From NCBI GenBank assembly GCA_965205255.1, contig OZ242051.1, forward strand, positions 1,674,001 through 1,738,000: a DNA stretch of 64,000 bases, given 5' to 3'. A program made the translations under genes and the position numbers. How positions within the stretch are numbered: position 1 is the stretch's first letter; each line of letters begins with the position of its first letter. Positions 54,933-64,000 of the stretch are shown here, piece after piece. Source of the stretch: G965205255 sp965205255. GTDB taxonomy: Bacteria > Pseudomonadota > Gammaproteobacteria > Pseudomonadales > Endozoicomonadaceae. The notes under the pieces were generated by a model. That model was given only the letters and a program-made list of their open reading frames with translations, was not told the origin of the DNA and did not search any database.

Positions 54933-55742
54933 GTGATGACCTCAACTAAAAGCTGTGTTTACAGTGTATCGCACGAATTCAAGGTATCCTATAAAGATGT
55001 ATCAGAAGTGCAAAAGAAAATGTGTATTGAGGAAATAGGGAAAATTAATATACAACCGAGAGGTGAAATTCTAGATGTTGGTTGTGCTGATGGAAAAATA
55101 ACAAAATTTATAGCTGACAAATATCAAGATTGCTCTGTTGTGGGAATAGATATTTCAAAGGAATTAATAGCTTATGCAAAAGAAAACCATAAGGCAAAGA
55201 ATTTAAAATTCCAGCTTATCGACTTAAGAGAGTTTAAGGAAAGAAAAAAATACACTCAAATATTTTCTTTTTTTGTGCTTCATTGGATAGATAATAAAGA
55301 TAAGCTGGCAGCATTATTAAACATATTGAAATCATTAAAAGTTGGAGGGCAATTTCACTTTATTATTCCTTTGGACGATCCAGTTTTATTTGAAATAAGA
55401 AAAAAAGGGGTATTAAAATTTGCCAATTTATTTAAAGGCTATCAAGTACCATTTGTTGAGGATAAAGCTATTGTATATTTTCGTATATTTAATGAGCTTA
55501 ATCAGTTTATTAGCTTTAATGAAACAAAAAAGCATGAAATACAGCATGACATCAACCTTACACCACTTGAATTCAAAAAGTTTTTTTCTAGCTTTGCTCC
55601 CGAATTGAGAAACTGTGAACTATCAGATATTGAGCAACAACTTTACTTGGATTGGATTGTGGAAAAAATATCAAAAAAAGAGAGCGGTGGAATGAATTTT
55701 AACTTCAGGACAATAACATTTTCAGGAACTATTCTTAAGTAA
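54933..55742 (+). CDS. Class I SAM-dependent methyltransferase
   Basis: The 269-residue protein has the SAM-binding glycine motif ILDVGCADGKITKF (about 48-61), the acidic loop VVGIDISKELIAYAKEN, a QLIDLREF motif and the post-motif strand FSFFVLHWIDNKDKLAALL, which resembles BioC/trans-aconitate-type methyltransferases. Substrate unknown. The start is GTG (54933) or the adjacent ATG (54936), with GGAG upstream. It stands beside a transposase remnant and has higher AT content than clpB, so horizontal gain is plausible. Confidence 0.85.
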   Translation: MMTSTKSCVYSVSHEFKVSYKDVSEVQKKMCIEEIGKINIQPRGEILDVGCADGKITKFIADKYQDCSVVGIDISKELIAYAKENHKAKNLKFQLIDLREFKERKKYTQIFSFFVLHWIDNKDKLAALLNILKSLKVGGQFHFIIPLDDPVLFEIRKKGVLKFANLFKGYQVPFVEDKAIVYFRIFNELNQFISFNETKKHEIQHDINLTPLEFKKFFSSFAPELRNCELSDIEQQLYLDWIVEKISKKESGGMNFNFRTITFSGTILK

Positions 55743-56081
55743 GCTATTGTCGTTTGAATATGAAGGTGGTAGCTTCTGTGTTTTGGTCTAACAGAACCGA
55801 GCGCTTTGTTAACAATGGGTAAACCACCGTCCACTACTGTTAGTAATGGAGAAGTGGATAGGTTAACAACGTTGTTTCAAAATTAAAAGACAAAGTTATT
55901 CTAGAAAAGAAATGCAAAAAAACCCTGTTTACAATAGTTGCTTCAGGGACTTTCAGGTACTTGAATTTGTATAAGATCGATGTCGTTTTTTTTCTTAACT
56001 TAAACAATTTTGCTTAAAAAGCACTAGCTTCGTAAATTTATTTAGTTAAGAAAATTTTTAGATGCCAACTAAGAATACCCT
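55743..56081. other. Gap between methyltransferase gene and clpB promoter
   Basis: About 340 bases with no supported gene. Short inverted matches occur (for example near 55790-55850) but no clear terminator. Confidence 0.35.
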
Positions 56082-56110
56082 CTTGAATTTTAACCGAAAG
56101 CCCACATTAT
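56082..56110 (+). promoter_or_regulatory. Heat-shock (sigma-32-type) promoter candidate for clpB
   Basis: CTTGAATTT at 56082 and CCCACATTAT at 56101 match the sigma-32 -35 (CTTGAAA) and -10 (CCCCATNT) patterns with a spacer of about 13 bases, roughly 90 bases before the clpB ATG. ClpB is a standard sigma-32 regulon member, which supports the call. Confidence 0.65.
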
Positions 56111-56198
56111 GTAATTCATAACAACCTTATTCTAACAATTATTTTATTGCGCAAGAACCGAACAGTTTCGTTCATTTTGTGAAAAATAAAGGTGAAAA

Positions 56199-58775
56199 AT
56201 GAGAGCAGATAAATTAACGAGCAAATTACAAAGCGCATTGGGTGATGCCCAATCTCTGGCTGTTGGCAAAGATCATAGTCAAATTGAACCGACTCACTTA
56301 TTTTTAGCAATGTTGAAGCAACAGGGTGGTTCGGTAAAGTCTTTGTTGATGCAAGTGGGTTTTAATATTGATATTTTGCAGGGCAAGATAGAAAAATCAC
56401 TTGATCAGATTTCAATAGTTAACAACCCTACCGGTGATATTCAACCGTCTCAGACATTAATGCGTACACTGAACCTTGCCGATAAGCTTGCACAAAAAAA
56501 TCAGGATCAATTTATTTCCAGTGAAACTGTTTTGATGGCAATGATGGATGACAAAGGTGTTCTGGGTAAAATTTTAAATAGCCAAGGTGTTAGCAAACAA
56601 GCACTTGAAACAGCTATACAAAATTTACGTGGCGGTGAAAGTGTAAATGATGCGAACGCAGAAGATTCACGCAAAGCACTGGAAAAATATACACTTGATT
56701 TAACCAAAAGAGCAGAATTGGGTAAGCTGGACCCTGTCATCGGTCGTGATGATGAGATTCGTCGTACAATTTTGGTATTGCAACGACGTACAAAAAATAA
56801 TCCGGTGCTCATTGGTGAACCAGGTGTTGGTAAAACTGCCATTGTTGAAGGGCTTGCACTCCGTATAGTAAATGGCGAAGTGCCCGAAGGAATGCGAAAT
56901 AAGCGGGTGTTATCACTGGATATGGGTGCTTTGCTTGCTGGTGCCAAATACCGTGGCGAGTTTGAAGAACGCCTGAAATCAGTATTGAATGATCTTTCCA
57001 AACAGGAAGGTCAGATAATTCTATTTATTGATGAACTTCATACAATGGTGGGAGCAGGTAAAGCAGACGGTGCGATGGATGCCGGTAATATGCTAAAGCC
57101 TGCTTTGGCACGTGGAGAGCTGCACTGTGTCGGAGCGACAACATTGGACGAATATCGTCAGTATATCGAAAAAGATGCAGCGCTTGAGCGCCGTTTTCAA
57201 AAGGTACAGGTTGACCAACCTTCAGTAGAAGACACCATCGCTATTTTGCGTGGATTAAAAGAGCGCTATGAAGTACACCATCATGTGGATATTACAGACT
57301 CAGCTATTGTCGAAGCCGCAAAACTGTCATATAGGTACATTACTGACAGGCAATTACCAGATAAAGCTATCGATCTGATTGACGAAGCAGCAAGCCGTAT
57401 TCGTATGGAAATGGATTCTAAACCAGAAGAGTTGGATAAGCTTGACCGGCGACTAATTCAGCTGAAAATTGAGAAGGAGGCACTTAAAAAAGAAGAAGAT
57501 GCGGAATCAAAGAAACGCCTGAGCACTCTTGAAAAAGACATAGAAAAGCTTGATCGTGAATATGCTGATCTCGATGAAGTATGGCGCTCTGAAAAATTTG
57601 CAGTGCAAGGTGCCCATCAGCTAAAGGAAAAAAAGGAAAAGCTGTTGTTGGAAATGGAAAATGCCAGAAGAAGCGGTGATTTGGGCAAAATGTCGCAAAT
57701 ACAATATGGTGACTTACCTAATATCGAAAAACAGATGGAGCAGGCGAAAAATATAGACCCTTCCTCCATGAAGTTGTTACGCAATAAAGTGACAGATGAA
57801 GAAGTGGCTGATGTTGTTTCTCGCTGGACTGGTATTCCTGTATCTAAAATGCTCGAAGGTGAGCGTGGCAAACTACTCCGAATGGAGGACTCTTTACATA
57901 AGCGTGTAATTGGCCAGAACGAAGCGGTTACAGCCGTCTCCAATTCAGTAAGGCGTTCCAGAGCAGGCCTTGCCGATCCAAACCGACCAAATGGTTCATT
58001 TATGTTTCTTGGTCCTACCGGCGTTGGTAAAACTGAATTGTGTAAGGCACTGGCAGAGTTTCTTTTTGATACAGAAGATGCAATTATCCGCATAGATATG
58101 TCTGAATTCATGGAAAAGCACTCAGTAGCACGTTTGTTGGGAGCACCACCGGGATATGTTGGTTATGAAGAAGGAGGATATCTGACAGAGTCCGTACGTC
58201 GTAAACCTTATTCAGTGGTTTTGCTTGATGAAGTAGAAAAAGCTCACCCAGATATTTTTAATATTTTATTGCAGGTTCTGGAAGACGGACGTTTAACTGA
58301 TGGTCAGGGTAGAACTGTTGATTTTCGAAACACAGTAGTAGTTATGACATCGAATTTAGGTTCAGACTTAATTCAAATGTCACAGGAAGATGATTTTGAG
58401 AAAATGCAGCAGCAGCTAATGGAAATTGTTGGTACACACTTCAGGCCTGAATTCGTAAACAGAATTGATGAAGTAGTTGTATTTCACCCATTGAAAAAAT
58501 CTCAGATTAATAGCATAGCGTCAATTCAACTTGAAAGCCTTCAGCGTCGTTTAAATGAACACGATTTGAGCATAGACTTTAATGAAACTGTGATAAGCAA
58601 GCTTTCAGAAGCAGGATTTGATCCCGTTTATGGTGCTCGCCCGCTGAAACGGGTGATTCAAAAAGAAATAGAAAACCCTCTTTCTCAGCGTATTCTTGCG
58701 GGTGATTTTATTCCTGGAAATACCATTGACGCATTTGTGAATGGTGATAAAATCGAATTTAGAAAAGAGAAATAA
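56199..58775 (+). CDS. clpB: ATP-dependent disaggregase ClpB
   Basis: ClpB threads aggregated proteins for refolding together with DnaK. The 858-residue protein has the double Clp-N repeat (1-145), NBD1 with GEPGVGKTAIVEGLA and ILFIDELHTMVGAG, the M-domain coiled coil (about 410-525, rich in K/E) and NBD2 with GPTGVGKTELCKALAEF and VVLLDEVEKAHPDIFN. The M domain separates it from ClpA and ClpC. A sigma-32-type promoter precedes it. Confidence 0.98.
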   Translation: MRADKLTSKLQSALGDAQSLAVGKDHSQIEPTHLFLAMLKQQGGSVKSLLMQVGFNIDILQGKIEKSLDQISIVNNPTGDIQPSQTLMRTLNLADKLAQKNQDQFISSETVLMAMMDDKGVLGKILNSQGVSKQALETAIQNLRGGESVNDANAEDSRKALEKYTLDLTKRAELGKLDPVIGRDDEIRRTILVLQRRTKNNPVLIGEPGVGKTAIVEGLALRIVNGEVPEGMRNKRVLSLDMGALLAGAKYRGEFEERLKSVLNDLSKQEGQIILFIDELHTMVGAGKADGAMDAGNMLKPALARGELHCVGATTLDEYRQYIEKDAALERRFQKVQVDQPSVEDTIAILRGLKERYEVHHHVDITDSAIVEAAKLSYRYITDRQLPDKAIDLIDEAASRIRMEMDSKPEELDKLDRRLIQLKIEKEALKKEEDAESKKRLSTLEKDIEKLDREYADLDEVWRSEKFAVQGAHQLKEKKEKLLLEMENARRSGDLGKMSQIQYGDLPNIEKQMEQAKNIDPSSMKLLRNKVTDEEVADVVSRWTGIPVSKMLEGERGKLLRMEDSLHKRVIGQNEAVTAVSNSVRRSRAGLADPNRPNGSFMFLGPTGVGKTELCKALAEFLFDTEDAIIRIDMSEFMEKHSVARLLGAPPGYVGYEEGGYLTESVRRKPYSVVLLDEVEKAHPDIFNILLQVLEDGRLTDGQGRTVDFRNTVVVMTSNLGSDLIQMSQEDDFEKMQQQLMEIVGTHFRPEFVNRIDEVVVFHPLKKSQINSIASIQLESLQRRLNEHDLSIDFNETVISKLSEAGFDPVYGARPLKRVIQKEIENPLSQRILAGDFIPGNTIDAFVNGDKIEFRKEK

Positions 58776-58784
58776 AACGTAAAT

Positions 58785-58807
58785 CTTTGCCTGAAAATCA
58801 GGCAAAG
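58785..58807. terminator. Hairpin between clpB and uspA-like gene
   Basis: A perfect 10-bp stem CTTTGCCTGA with loop AAA lies 9 bases after the clpB stop. It is followed by GTTATTTGTT, so it may terminate or attenuate clpB transcription before the stress-protein gene. Confidence 0.6.
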
Positions 58808-58845
58808 GTTATTTGTTAAACTGTAATATTTCTGAAGGTTTCCTC

Positions 58846-59256
58846 ATGAAGAAATATAAGCACATTGTCTGCCCGGTTGATCTGACTGAACACTCAGAAA
58901 AAGTGATTCAGCAAGCTATTGATTTTCAACCCCCCGGTTCAAAAATTTCTCTGGTGCACTTTATTGAGCCCTTGCCATTGACGGCCTATAGCATCGGTAA
59001 TATGGATAAAGACATAGAATCAGGTGTGGAATCTGAATTGATAACGATGGCCGAAAAGCATGGTTTGGGTAAAGATAATGTACATGTTGTTTTTGACCAC
59101 CCTAAACGGGCTATTAATGATTTTGCCAAAGAGGTGAATGCAGACTTAATTGTGATCGGGCATGGACGGCATAACCTTATAGGACAGCTACTTGGCTCTA
59201 CAGCCAGCGCTGTTGCGAATCGCACGCCATGCGATGTTTTTATTATAAAGAGCTGA
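58846..59256 (+). CDS. Universal stress protein (UspA family)
   Basis: The 136-residue product is a single Usp domain: YKHIVCPVDLTEHSEKVI at the N-terminus and the nucleotide-binding signature GHGRHNLIGQLLGSTA followed by NRTPCDVFIIK (G-2x-G-9x-G-S pattern) at the end, so ATP binding is expected. The ATG at 58846 has AAGG upstream; the frame's earlier ATG at 58813 overlaps the clpB-downstream hairpin region. Its position after clpB suggests shared stress induction. Confidence 0.92.
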   Translation: MKKYKHIVCPVDLTEHSEKVIQQAIDFQPPGSKISLVHFIEPLPLTAYSIGNMDKDIESGVESELITMAEKHGLGKDNVHVVFDHPKRAINDFAKEVNADLIVIGHGRHNLIGQLLGSTASAVANRTPCDVFIIKS

Positions 59257-59543
59257 TTTTATAAAACGTATAAATACAAAAAAAGCACTAAATTTTCCAG
59301 GCATATTAACCTGTATTTTTTAGTTTTAACATATGTTGTAAACTGAAGAAAAATATCAAATAAGCAATAAAGAAAATATAATTTTCAGCTAATATTGCTT
59401 GATAATTTCTGCCTCAATAACAGCTAAATGACTTTTATTATTTGAGATGTATCACCAGTTTGCAACATTCTTCTTGAAGCCAAAAACAACTGCTTGGAAA
59501 CTGAACTATTGTTAATAGGTTGTCTTTTTGTACAACGCACTAA

Positions 59544-59711
59544 TACCAAAACCTGCTTCTAACATTTTATTTCGCAACTTTTTTAATGTTACTGTTATGC
59601 GTTGAAGTTTTTCATAATAGCTGGCTATCATTTGTTACTTCACCTCACCTTATCTTTACCAGCTAGGCATAAAAGCATGCTAATAATAGTAGTTAGAAAC
59701 AGGTTTTTGTA
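59544..59711 (+). repeat. Dispersed TIR element, copy 8
   Basis: TACCAAAACCTGCTTCTAAC at the left and GTTAGAAACAGGTTTTTGTA at the right are nearly perfect 20-base inverted repeats, the best-kept ends in the window. The interior gttatgcgttgaagtttttcataatagctggctatca and ggcataaaagcatgc matches the family. It lies between the convergent uspA-like and polA genes. The flanking 59257-59543 stretch holds no gene. Confidence 0.92.
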
Positions 59712-59732
59712 TGATTTAGGGTAATGAATAGT

Positions 59733-62486
59733 CTAGTGTGCCTCATCCCAGTTTTTACCCATACCGACTTCAACTTCCATGGGTACGGTAAGTTTTACAG
59801 CTGTGGACATGTAGTGATTAATTTGGTTGCAAGCCTTATCAAGAACTGAATCAGCCACTTCGAATATAAGTTCATCGTGTACTTGCATAGTCATACAAAC
59901 ATCCACGCCTGATTGTTTAATCCACTGCGCAAGTTTTATCATGGCAAGCTTAATAATGTCGGCTGCACTACCTTGCATTGGAGCATTAATTGCCGTGCGT
60001 TCTGCAGCTTTTCGCTGCATACCATTACGGCTATTTATCTCTTTTAGATACAAGCGTCGTCCGCAAATTGTTTCAACATATCCTTTATCTCTGGCACTTT
60101 GACGAGTATCTTCCATATACTGCTTTACGTTTGGGTAACGCTCAAAATAAAGGTTTATATAATCTTGTGCTGCACCATTGGAAATACCTAGCTGCTTTGC
60201 CAGCCCAAAAGCAGACATACCATAAATCAGTCCAAAGTTAATGGCTTTTGCATTACGTCGTTGATCTTTAGTAACAACATCTATGGGTACTCCAAATACT
60301 TCCGATGCTGTAGCGCTGTGGATATCCAACCCCTTGGAAAACGCTTCCAAAAGACCATTGTCTTGTGATAAATGTGCCATAATTCTGAGTTCGATCTGAG
60401 AGTAATCAGCTGCAACCAGTGTATAACCAGGTCTTGCTATAAAAGCCTTACGAATACGTCGCCCTTCTTTGGTTCTTACTGGAATATTTTGCAGGTTTGG
60501 TTCTGTAGACGACAATCTCCCCGTGGCGGTGGTTGCTTGATGATACGACGTATGCAGTCTTCCTGTATCTGCGTCAACCATGCTAGGAAGCTTTTCAGTA
60601 TACGTTGAGCACAGCTTAGTCAAACTGCGATGTTCGAGTAATTTTTTAGGTAAAGGGTAATCCAGTGCTAATTCCTGCAAGACTTCTTCTGATGTTGATG
60701 GTTGACCTTTGGGTGTTTTTTTAATGACACGTAGCCCTAGTTTTTCAAACAGAATACTCTGTAATTGTTTTGGAGAACTTAAGTTGAAGTTTTCTCCAGC
60801 CAGTTCTTTGACCTCTTCTTCCAGTTGTTTTATTCTCTTTTTAAGCTCGCTTGTTTGTTGTATTAATAATGTGCTATCAATCAATGCACCAGTTTGTTCC
60901 ATATCAGATAAAACAGGAATTAAGGGTCTTTCTATCGTTTCATAAATACTTAATAGTTTCGGGATTTTATTTAATTTATTAAATAAAACCTGATGAAGTC
61001 TGAGAGTAATATCAGCATCTTCAGCTGCGTAGGTGGTTGCATCCTCTACGGCCACATGATTAAATGTTTTCTGCTTAACACCTTTGCCGGCAACTTCTTC
61101 GTACTTAATTGTTTTAGTATTAAGGTAAAACTGTGCCAGAGAATCCATATTATGTCTGGTAGCTGTTGAATTCAAAACATACGACTCAAGCATTGTATCA
61201 AATGTAATACCTTTAAGTGTTATGTCATAACGAGCTAATACGTTTTTATCATATTTTAGATGCTGCCCAATTTTTAATTTGTCTGCGTCTTCAAGCAATG
61301 GTTTTAATTGTTGCAAAACCCATGAAAGATCCAGCTGTGCTGGCGCATCAAGATAATTATGTCCGCAGGGTACATAAGCTGCTTTACCAGCTTCAACGGC
61401 AAAAGAAAAACCAACCAACTCCGCCTGCATATAATTAAGGCTGGTCGTTTCAGTATCAAATGCAAACTGTTCAGCTTGTTGCAATCTTTTTAGCCAACGA
61501 GAAAAATCAGCTTTTGTTACAATCATTTCATATTCTGATTTAATCGTGGCCCCTGCTTCTTCCTTTGTCGCTTTACTGTGACCAGAATTACTTTCAGATT
61601 GTTTCCATGAATTAAATTCCAGCGTGTTATACCAGTCAGTCAGCACTTTCTGGTCAGCATCAGTGGATTGTAAGTCAGCAAGAGAAAGGCCAAGATCCAG
61701 AGATGTTCTGATCGTGGCCAAATCATATGAAAGAAAAGCCTGCTCTCTATGTTCTGTTAAACGCTTAGCCAGTGATTTTGCTCCACGGATACTCAGTGCT
61801 GGTATTTTGTCTAATTGATTATAGATACTGTCTAAACCACCAAGATTTTGCAGTAGCGCTAACGCGGTTTTTTCTCCCACTTTGGGAACACCCGGAATAT
61901 TGTCTGATTTATCGCCCTGCAATGCCAGAAAGTCAATAATCAACTCAGGCGGCACCCCAAATTTTTTTTCAACACCCTTGCTGTCAAGCAATACATTTTT
62001 CATAGTATCAATTAATGTAATGTCATCAGACACCAGCTGAGCCATATCTTTATCGCCTGTTGAAATCAGAACTTTTTGATTATTTTCAGCAATCAGATGT
62101 GCCAGAGTTCCAATAACATCATCAGCCTCAACTCCTTTACGTACAATCAAAGGAAGCCCCATCGCCTGAATAATCTTATGTAATGGTTCAATCTGAATAC
62201 GCAACTCATCTGGCATGGGAGGGCGATTAGCCTTATATTCAGAATAAAGATCATTCCGAAATGTTTTTCCCTTCGCATCAAATACAACCACCAAAGAACT
62301 TTTTGGGTAACTGCTTTGTAGTTTTCTTAACATACTGAGTACACCCCGAATCACCCAGGTAGGCTGACCATCTGAGGTTGATAGAGGTGGCAGTGCATGA
62401 AATGCACGAAACAGGTATGAAGAGCCATCCACTAATACATATGAAGGGTTTTCGTTATTACTATCCGGTGATATTTCGTTCATCAT
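59733..62486 (-). CDS. polA: DNA polymerase I
   Basis: PolA fills gaps and removes RNA primers. The 917-residue protein has an N-terminal 5'-3' exonuclease domain (LVDGSSYLFRAFHAL, DKDMAQLV, GDKSDNIPGVPKVGEKTA), a 3'-5' exonuclease domain with an intact FDTETTSL and the AEDADITLRL motif, so proofreading is probably active, and the polymerase domain (VAADYSQIELRIMAHLS, RRNAKAINFGLIYGMSAFGLA, QVHDELIFEV). The start at MMNEISPDSN is adequate. It is divergent from the unknown gene at 62605. Confidence 0.98.
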   Translation of the reverse strand: MMNEISPDSNNENPSYVLVDGSSYLFRAFHALPPLSTSDGQPTWVIRGVLSMLRKLQSSYPKSSLVVVFDAKGKTFRNDLYSEYKANRPPMPDELRIQIEPLHKIIQAMGLPLIVRKGVEADDVIGTLAHLIAENNQKVLISTGDKDMAQLVSDDITLIDTMKNVLLDSKGVEKKFGVPPELIIDFLALQGDKSDNIPGVPKVGEKTALALLQNLGGLDSIYNQLDKIPALSIRGAKSLAKRLTEHREQAFLSYDLATIRTSLDLGLSLADLQSTDADQKVLTDWYNTLEFNSWKQSESNSGHSKATKEEAGATIKSEYEMIVTKADFSRWLKRLQQAEQFAFDTETTSLNYMQAELVGFSFAVEAGKAAYVPCGHNYLDAPAQLDLSWVLQQLKPLLEDADKLKIGQHLKYDKNVLARYDITLKGITFDTMLESYVLNSTATRHNMDSLAQFYLNTKTIKYEEVAGKGVKQKTFNHVAVEDATTYAAEDADITLRLHQVLFNKLNKIPKLLSIYETIERPLIPVLSDMEQTGALIDSTLLIQQTSELKKRIKQLEEEVKELAGENFNLSSPKQLQSILFEKLGLRVIKKTPKGQPSTSEEVLQELALDYPLPKKLLEHRSLTKLCSTYTEKLPSMVDADTGRLHTSYHQATTATGRLSSTEPNLQNIPVRTKEGRRIRKAFIARPGYTLVAADYSQIELRIMAHLSQDNGLLEAFSKGLDIHSATASEVFGVPIDVVTKDQRRNAKAINFGLIYGMSAFGLAKQLGISNGAAQDYINLYFERYPNVKQYMEDTRQSARDKGYVETICGRRLYLKEINSRNGMQRKAAERTAINAPMQGSAADIIKLAMIKLAQWIKQSGVDVCMTMQVHDELIFEVADSVLDKACNQINHYMSTAVKLTVPMEVEVGMGKNWDEAH

Positions 62487-62604
62487 AATTGATCTGGCCT
62501 TAAAAAATGTCAGTGCATCTGCTACAAAACGTTATTTTAAGTGATACTGAAGATAATTGCATTTATGCCAATAAGCCAATACGCCGATAAGCATAATATT
62601 ATCA

Positions 62605-63618
62605 ATGACAATTAATGGAACCGGCATGCAACAGCAAGGGCATAATCACTACAGTAAACTCTCTCGTCTTATGAAATTATGTGCAGAAAACCCAGAAAGA
62701 TTCCGTTTTCAACGTGCCACCAGAGCTACACCTGCACACTGGGAGACAATGGAAGGAAAAGTTCTTTGGTTGCATAAAAAATTAGATACAAAGAAAAAGA
62801 TAAATAGTTCTTTTTCTGTGAGACTGGCTACACACTCAGAATTAATGAACAATCCTGAGATTCAACAGGGAGCTGTTGCATTTTCAAATGAGGTTAATTC
62901 CTGTCAACAAGAATTAGAAGAACGTTCTCTGGAGTCGTTAGATAAAGAGTCGATAAGATGGGCACCAAGTATTACCAATAAAGCCCAGTCTGAAGATCTG
63001 ATATTTAGCCATATAATTGAAAAATTTTTGAGCCACTATAACTCAAAAACTAAAAGCCTATGCACTTTTACTGACAGAATAAAACAATTTTTTTCGCCAC
63101 TCTGCCTCGGACTTGAAGGCGATAGCATTGTCATGTATCAGTCACATATACTTCTTCCAACCCCTTCCATCCAACGCTTTAAAACCAGCTTTAATCGTAT
63201 GATAGAACGAAGAGTTTATCTGTTAAATCGATGGCAGACTCAAGAAAACAAGTCACTAGTCAGTTATATACCGCTTGGACTAGAAAGCGACTGTACGCCA
63301 GCTTGCGTTACACATAAACTCAATTCCCTTAGCGAAACAGAGATGCAAATGTTAATGGCAATAGTATCAGAACATGTGGGCACTCTTGCAAAAGAACTGT
63401 CCATCACAAAGCATCCCGTTTCAAAATTACTGAAACCATTACTCAATGTAACCAATTTTTGGTGCACTCTGTGGCCGACGAAAAAAAATGAAGTTTACAA
63501 GCACGTTATTACTCAACTTAGTGCTCTAAGCTTTCACTCTGGACTTAAAAACCGCCAACCACAAATAGAAAATACGTTTAAAAAGGCAGAGATACTTTTA
63601 CGGGAAATAACCCACTAA
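62605..63618 (+). CDS. Hypothetical protein, 337 residues
   Basis: A long frame with mixed charged composition and no signal peptide, clear transmembrane helix or recognised motif. It begins MTINGTGMQQQGHNHYS; a second ATG at 62626 has GGAA 8 bases upstream and may be the true start. Helical content looks high, and tryptophan/histidine-rich spots occur (APAHW-like, WCTLWPTK). It is divergent from polA and convergent with spoVR. Lineage-specific function; cytosolic by default. Confidence 0.75.
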   Translation: MTINGTGMQQQGHNHYSKLSRLMKLCAENPERFRFQRATRATPAHWETMEGKVLWLHKKLDTKKKINSSFSVRLATHSELMNNPEIQQGAVAFSNEVNSCQQELEERSLESLDKESIRWAPSITNKAQSEDLIFSHIIEKFLSHYNSKTKSLCTFTDRIKQFFSPLCLGLEGDSIVMYQSHILLPTPSIQRFKTSFNRMIERRVYLLNRWQTQENKSLVSYIPLGLESDCTPACVTHKLNSLSETEMQMLMAIVSEHVGTLAKELSITKHPVSKLLKPLLNVTNFWCTLWPTKKNEVYKHVITQLSALSFHSGLKNRQPQIENTFKKAEILLREITH

Positions 63619-63725
63619 TACCAAAACCTGTTTCCGGACTCCTGATTATTTTTATCTCCATTGTTGTCCGATTTTTCTGTTAACAGTAGCATGCCCTTAA
63701 CAGGAGGTAAAAACAGGTTTTTTTA
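63619..63725. repeat. Dispersed TIR element, copy 9 (short)
   Basis: TACCAAAACCTGTTTCC at the left and AAAACAGGTTTTTTTA at the right bound a 107-base version starting one base after the stop of the unknown gene. The interior keeps only fragments (tgttaacagtagcatgc). It lies between convergent genes, 15 bases from the spoVR stop. Confidence 0.75.
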
Positions 63726-63739
63726 TCATTATCAATAAA

Positions 63740-64000
63740 TTATACTGGTTCCACTTGTTTTATTTCTGAAGTTGCTTTAGATGTTGTGTAACTTGAAATA
63801 ACATTATCATTTTTATCTACCGACTCCAAAATAACATTAAACCCCCAGAGCTTTCGCACGTGCTCCAATACTTCCTGCGTATTTTCTGGTTGAAGGTTTC
63901 GGTTACAATACATGTAGTGACGCAGAGTTAAAGAGCGGTCACATTGTATATTCACGGAATATACCTGAATGTTGGGTTCAAGATTGCCCAGATTATGTTG
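63740..64000 (-). CDS. SpoVR family protein, C-terminal part (cut by right edge)
   Basis: The frame is open from the window edge to the stop at 63740. It reads NLGNLEPNIQVYSVNIQCDR, SLTLRHYMYCNRNLQPEN and EVLEHVRKLWGFNVILES, which matches the C-terminus of the YcgB/SpoVR family (LEPNIQ..v.gDRSLTLR, then VL.H...LWGFdV.Le). In proteobacteria SpoVR-family genes are typically linked to a serine kinase and a VWA protein; those would lie outside the window. Function not established. Confidence 0.9.
   Translation of the reverse strand, partial: QHNLGNLEPNIQVYSVNIQCDRSLTLRHYMYCNRNLQPENTQEVLEHVRKLWGFNVILESVDKNDNVISSYTTSKATSEIKQVEPV

Noticed and set aside
57617..58111. 164-codon minus-strand ORF
   Set aside because: Antisense to the second half of clpB.

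Overview
The window is an AT-rich stretch of a gammaproteobacterial chromosome that covers the replication-origin neighbourhood. The gene order mnmE-yidC-yidD-rnpA-rpmH // dnaA-dnaN-recF-gyrB is the classic gammaproteobacterial origin layout. Gene content (glyQS, gmhA, galETKM, oppBCDF, clpB, polA, spoVR) and low GC suggest a host-associated marine lineage such as Oceanospirillales/Endozoicomonadaceae. That placement is inference; no rRNA is present to settle it. Coordinates read by eye for short sites may be off by one or two bases.

Layout: 1-145 is the start of an unknown gene cut by the left edge. 470-4605 is the minus-strand mnmE/yidC/yidD/rnpA/rpmH block. 4606-5476 is the AT-rich rpmH-dnaA gap (candidate oriC). 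5477-12233 is dnaA-dnaN-recF-gyrB with two parS-like sites. 12535-13600 holds gmhA and a ComEA-like gene. 14189-22813 holds galactose genes (galM, galR, galE-galT-galK) interrupted by a small lipoprotein gene, bioA and a DUF2835 gene. 22849-31604 is an accessory zone: a 13-bp tandem repeat, a broken EexN-like entry-exclusion lipoprotein, a 1624-residue exported repeat protein, a beta-barrel protein, MarC and a carboxypeptidase-regulatory-like exported protein. 32399-39412 holds glyQS and oppBCDF without oppA. 39869-45387 holds a BvgS-like hybrid kinase and an enoyl-CoA hydratase/HIBYL-CoA hydrolase family gene. 45508-47329 is a three-gene operon around a DUF1521 (metal-induced autocleavage) protein. 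47668-54240 is a giant Sec-exported Rhs/YD protein with a leucine-rich-repeat-variant C-terminus. 54575-63618 holds a transposase remnant, a methyltransferase, clpB, uspA, polA and an unknown gene. The right edge cuts spoVR.

How the genes work together: the left third is housekeeping replication, translation and membrane insertion. The gal genes form a complete Leloir set (mutarotase, kinase, uridylyltransferase, epimerase) with a GalR-type repressor divergent from galE. The accessory parts are dominated by exported or surface proteins and by a candidate type III effector-like operon, which fits a symbiont or parasite. A dispersed family of about 110-230 bp elements with terminal inverted repeats (nine copies seen) occupies intergenic gaps, five of them between convergent genes. 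No tRNA, rRNA or CRISPR array was seen.
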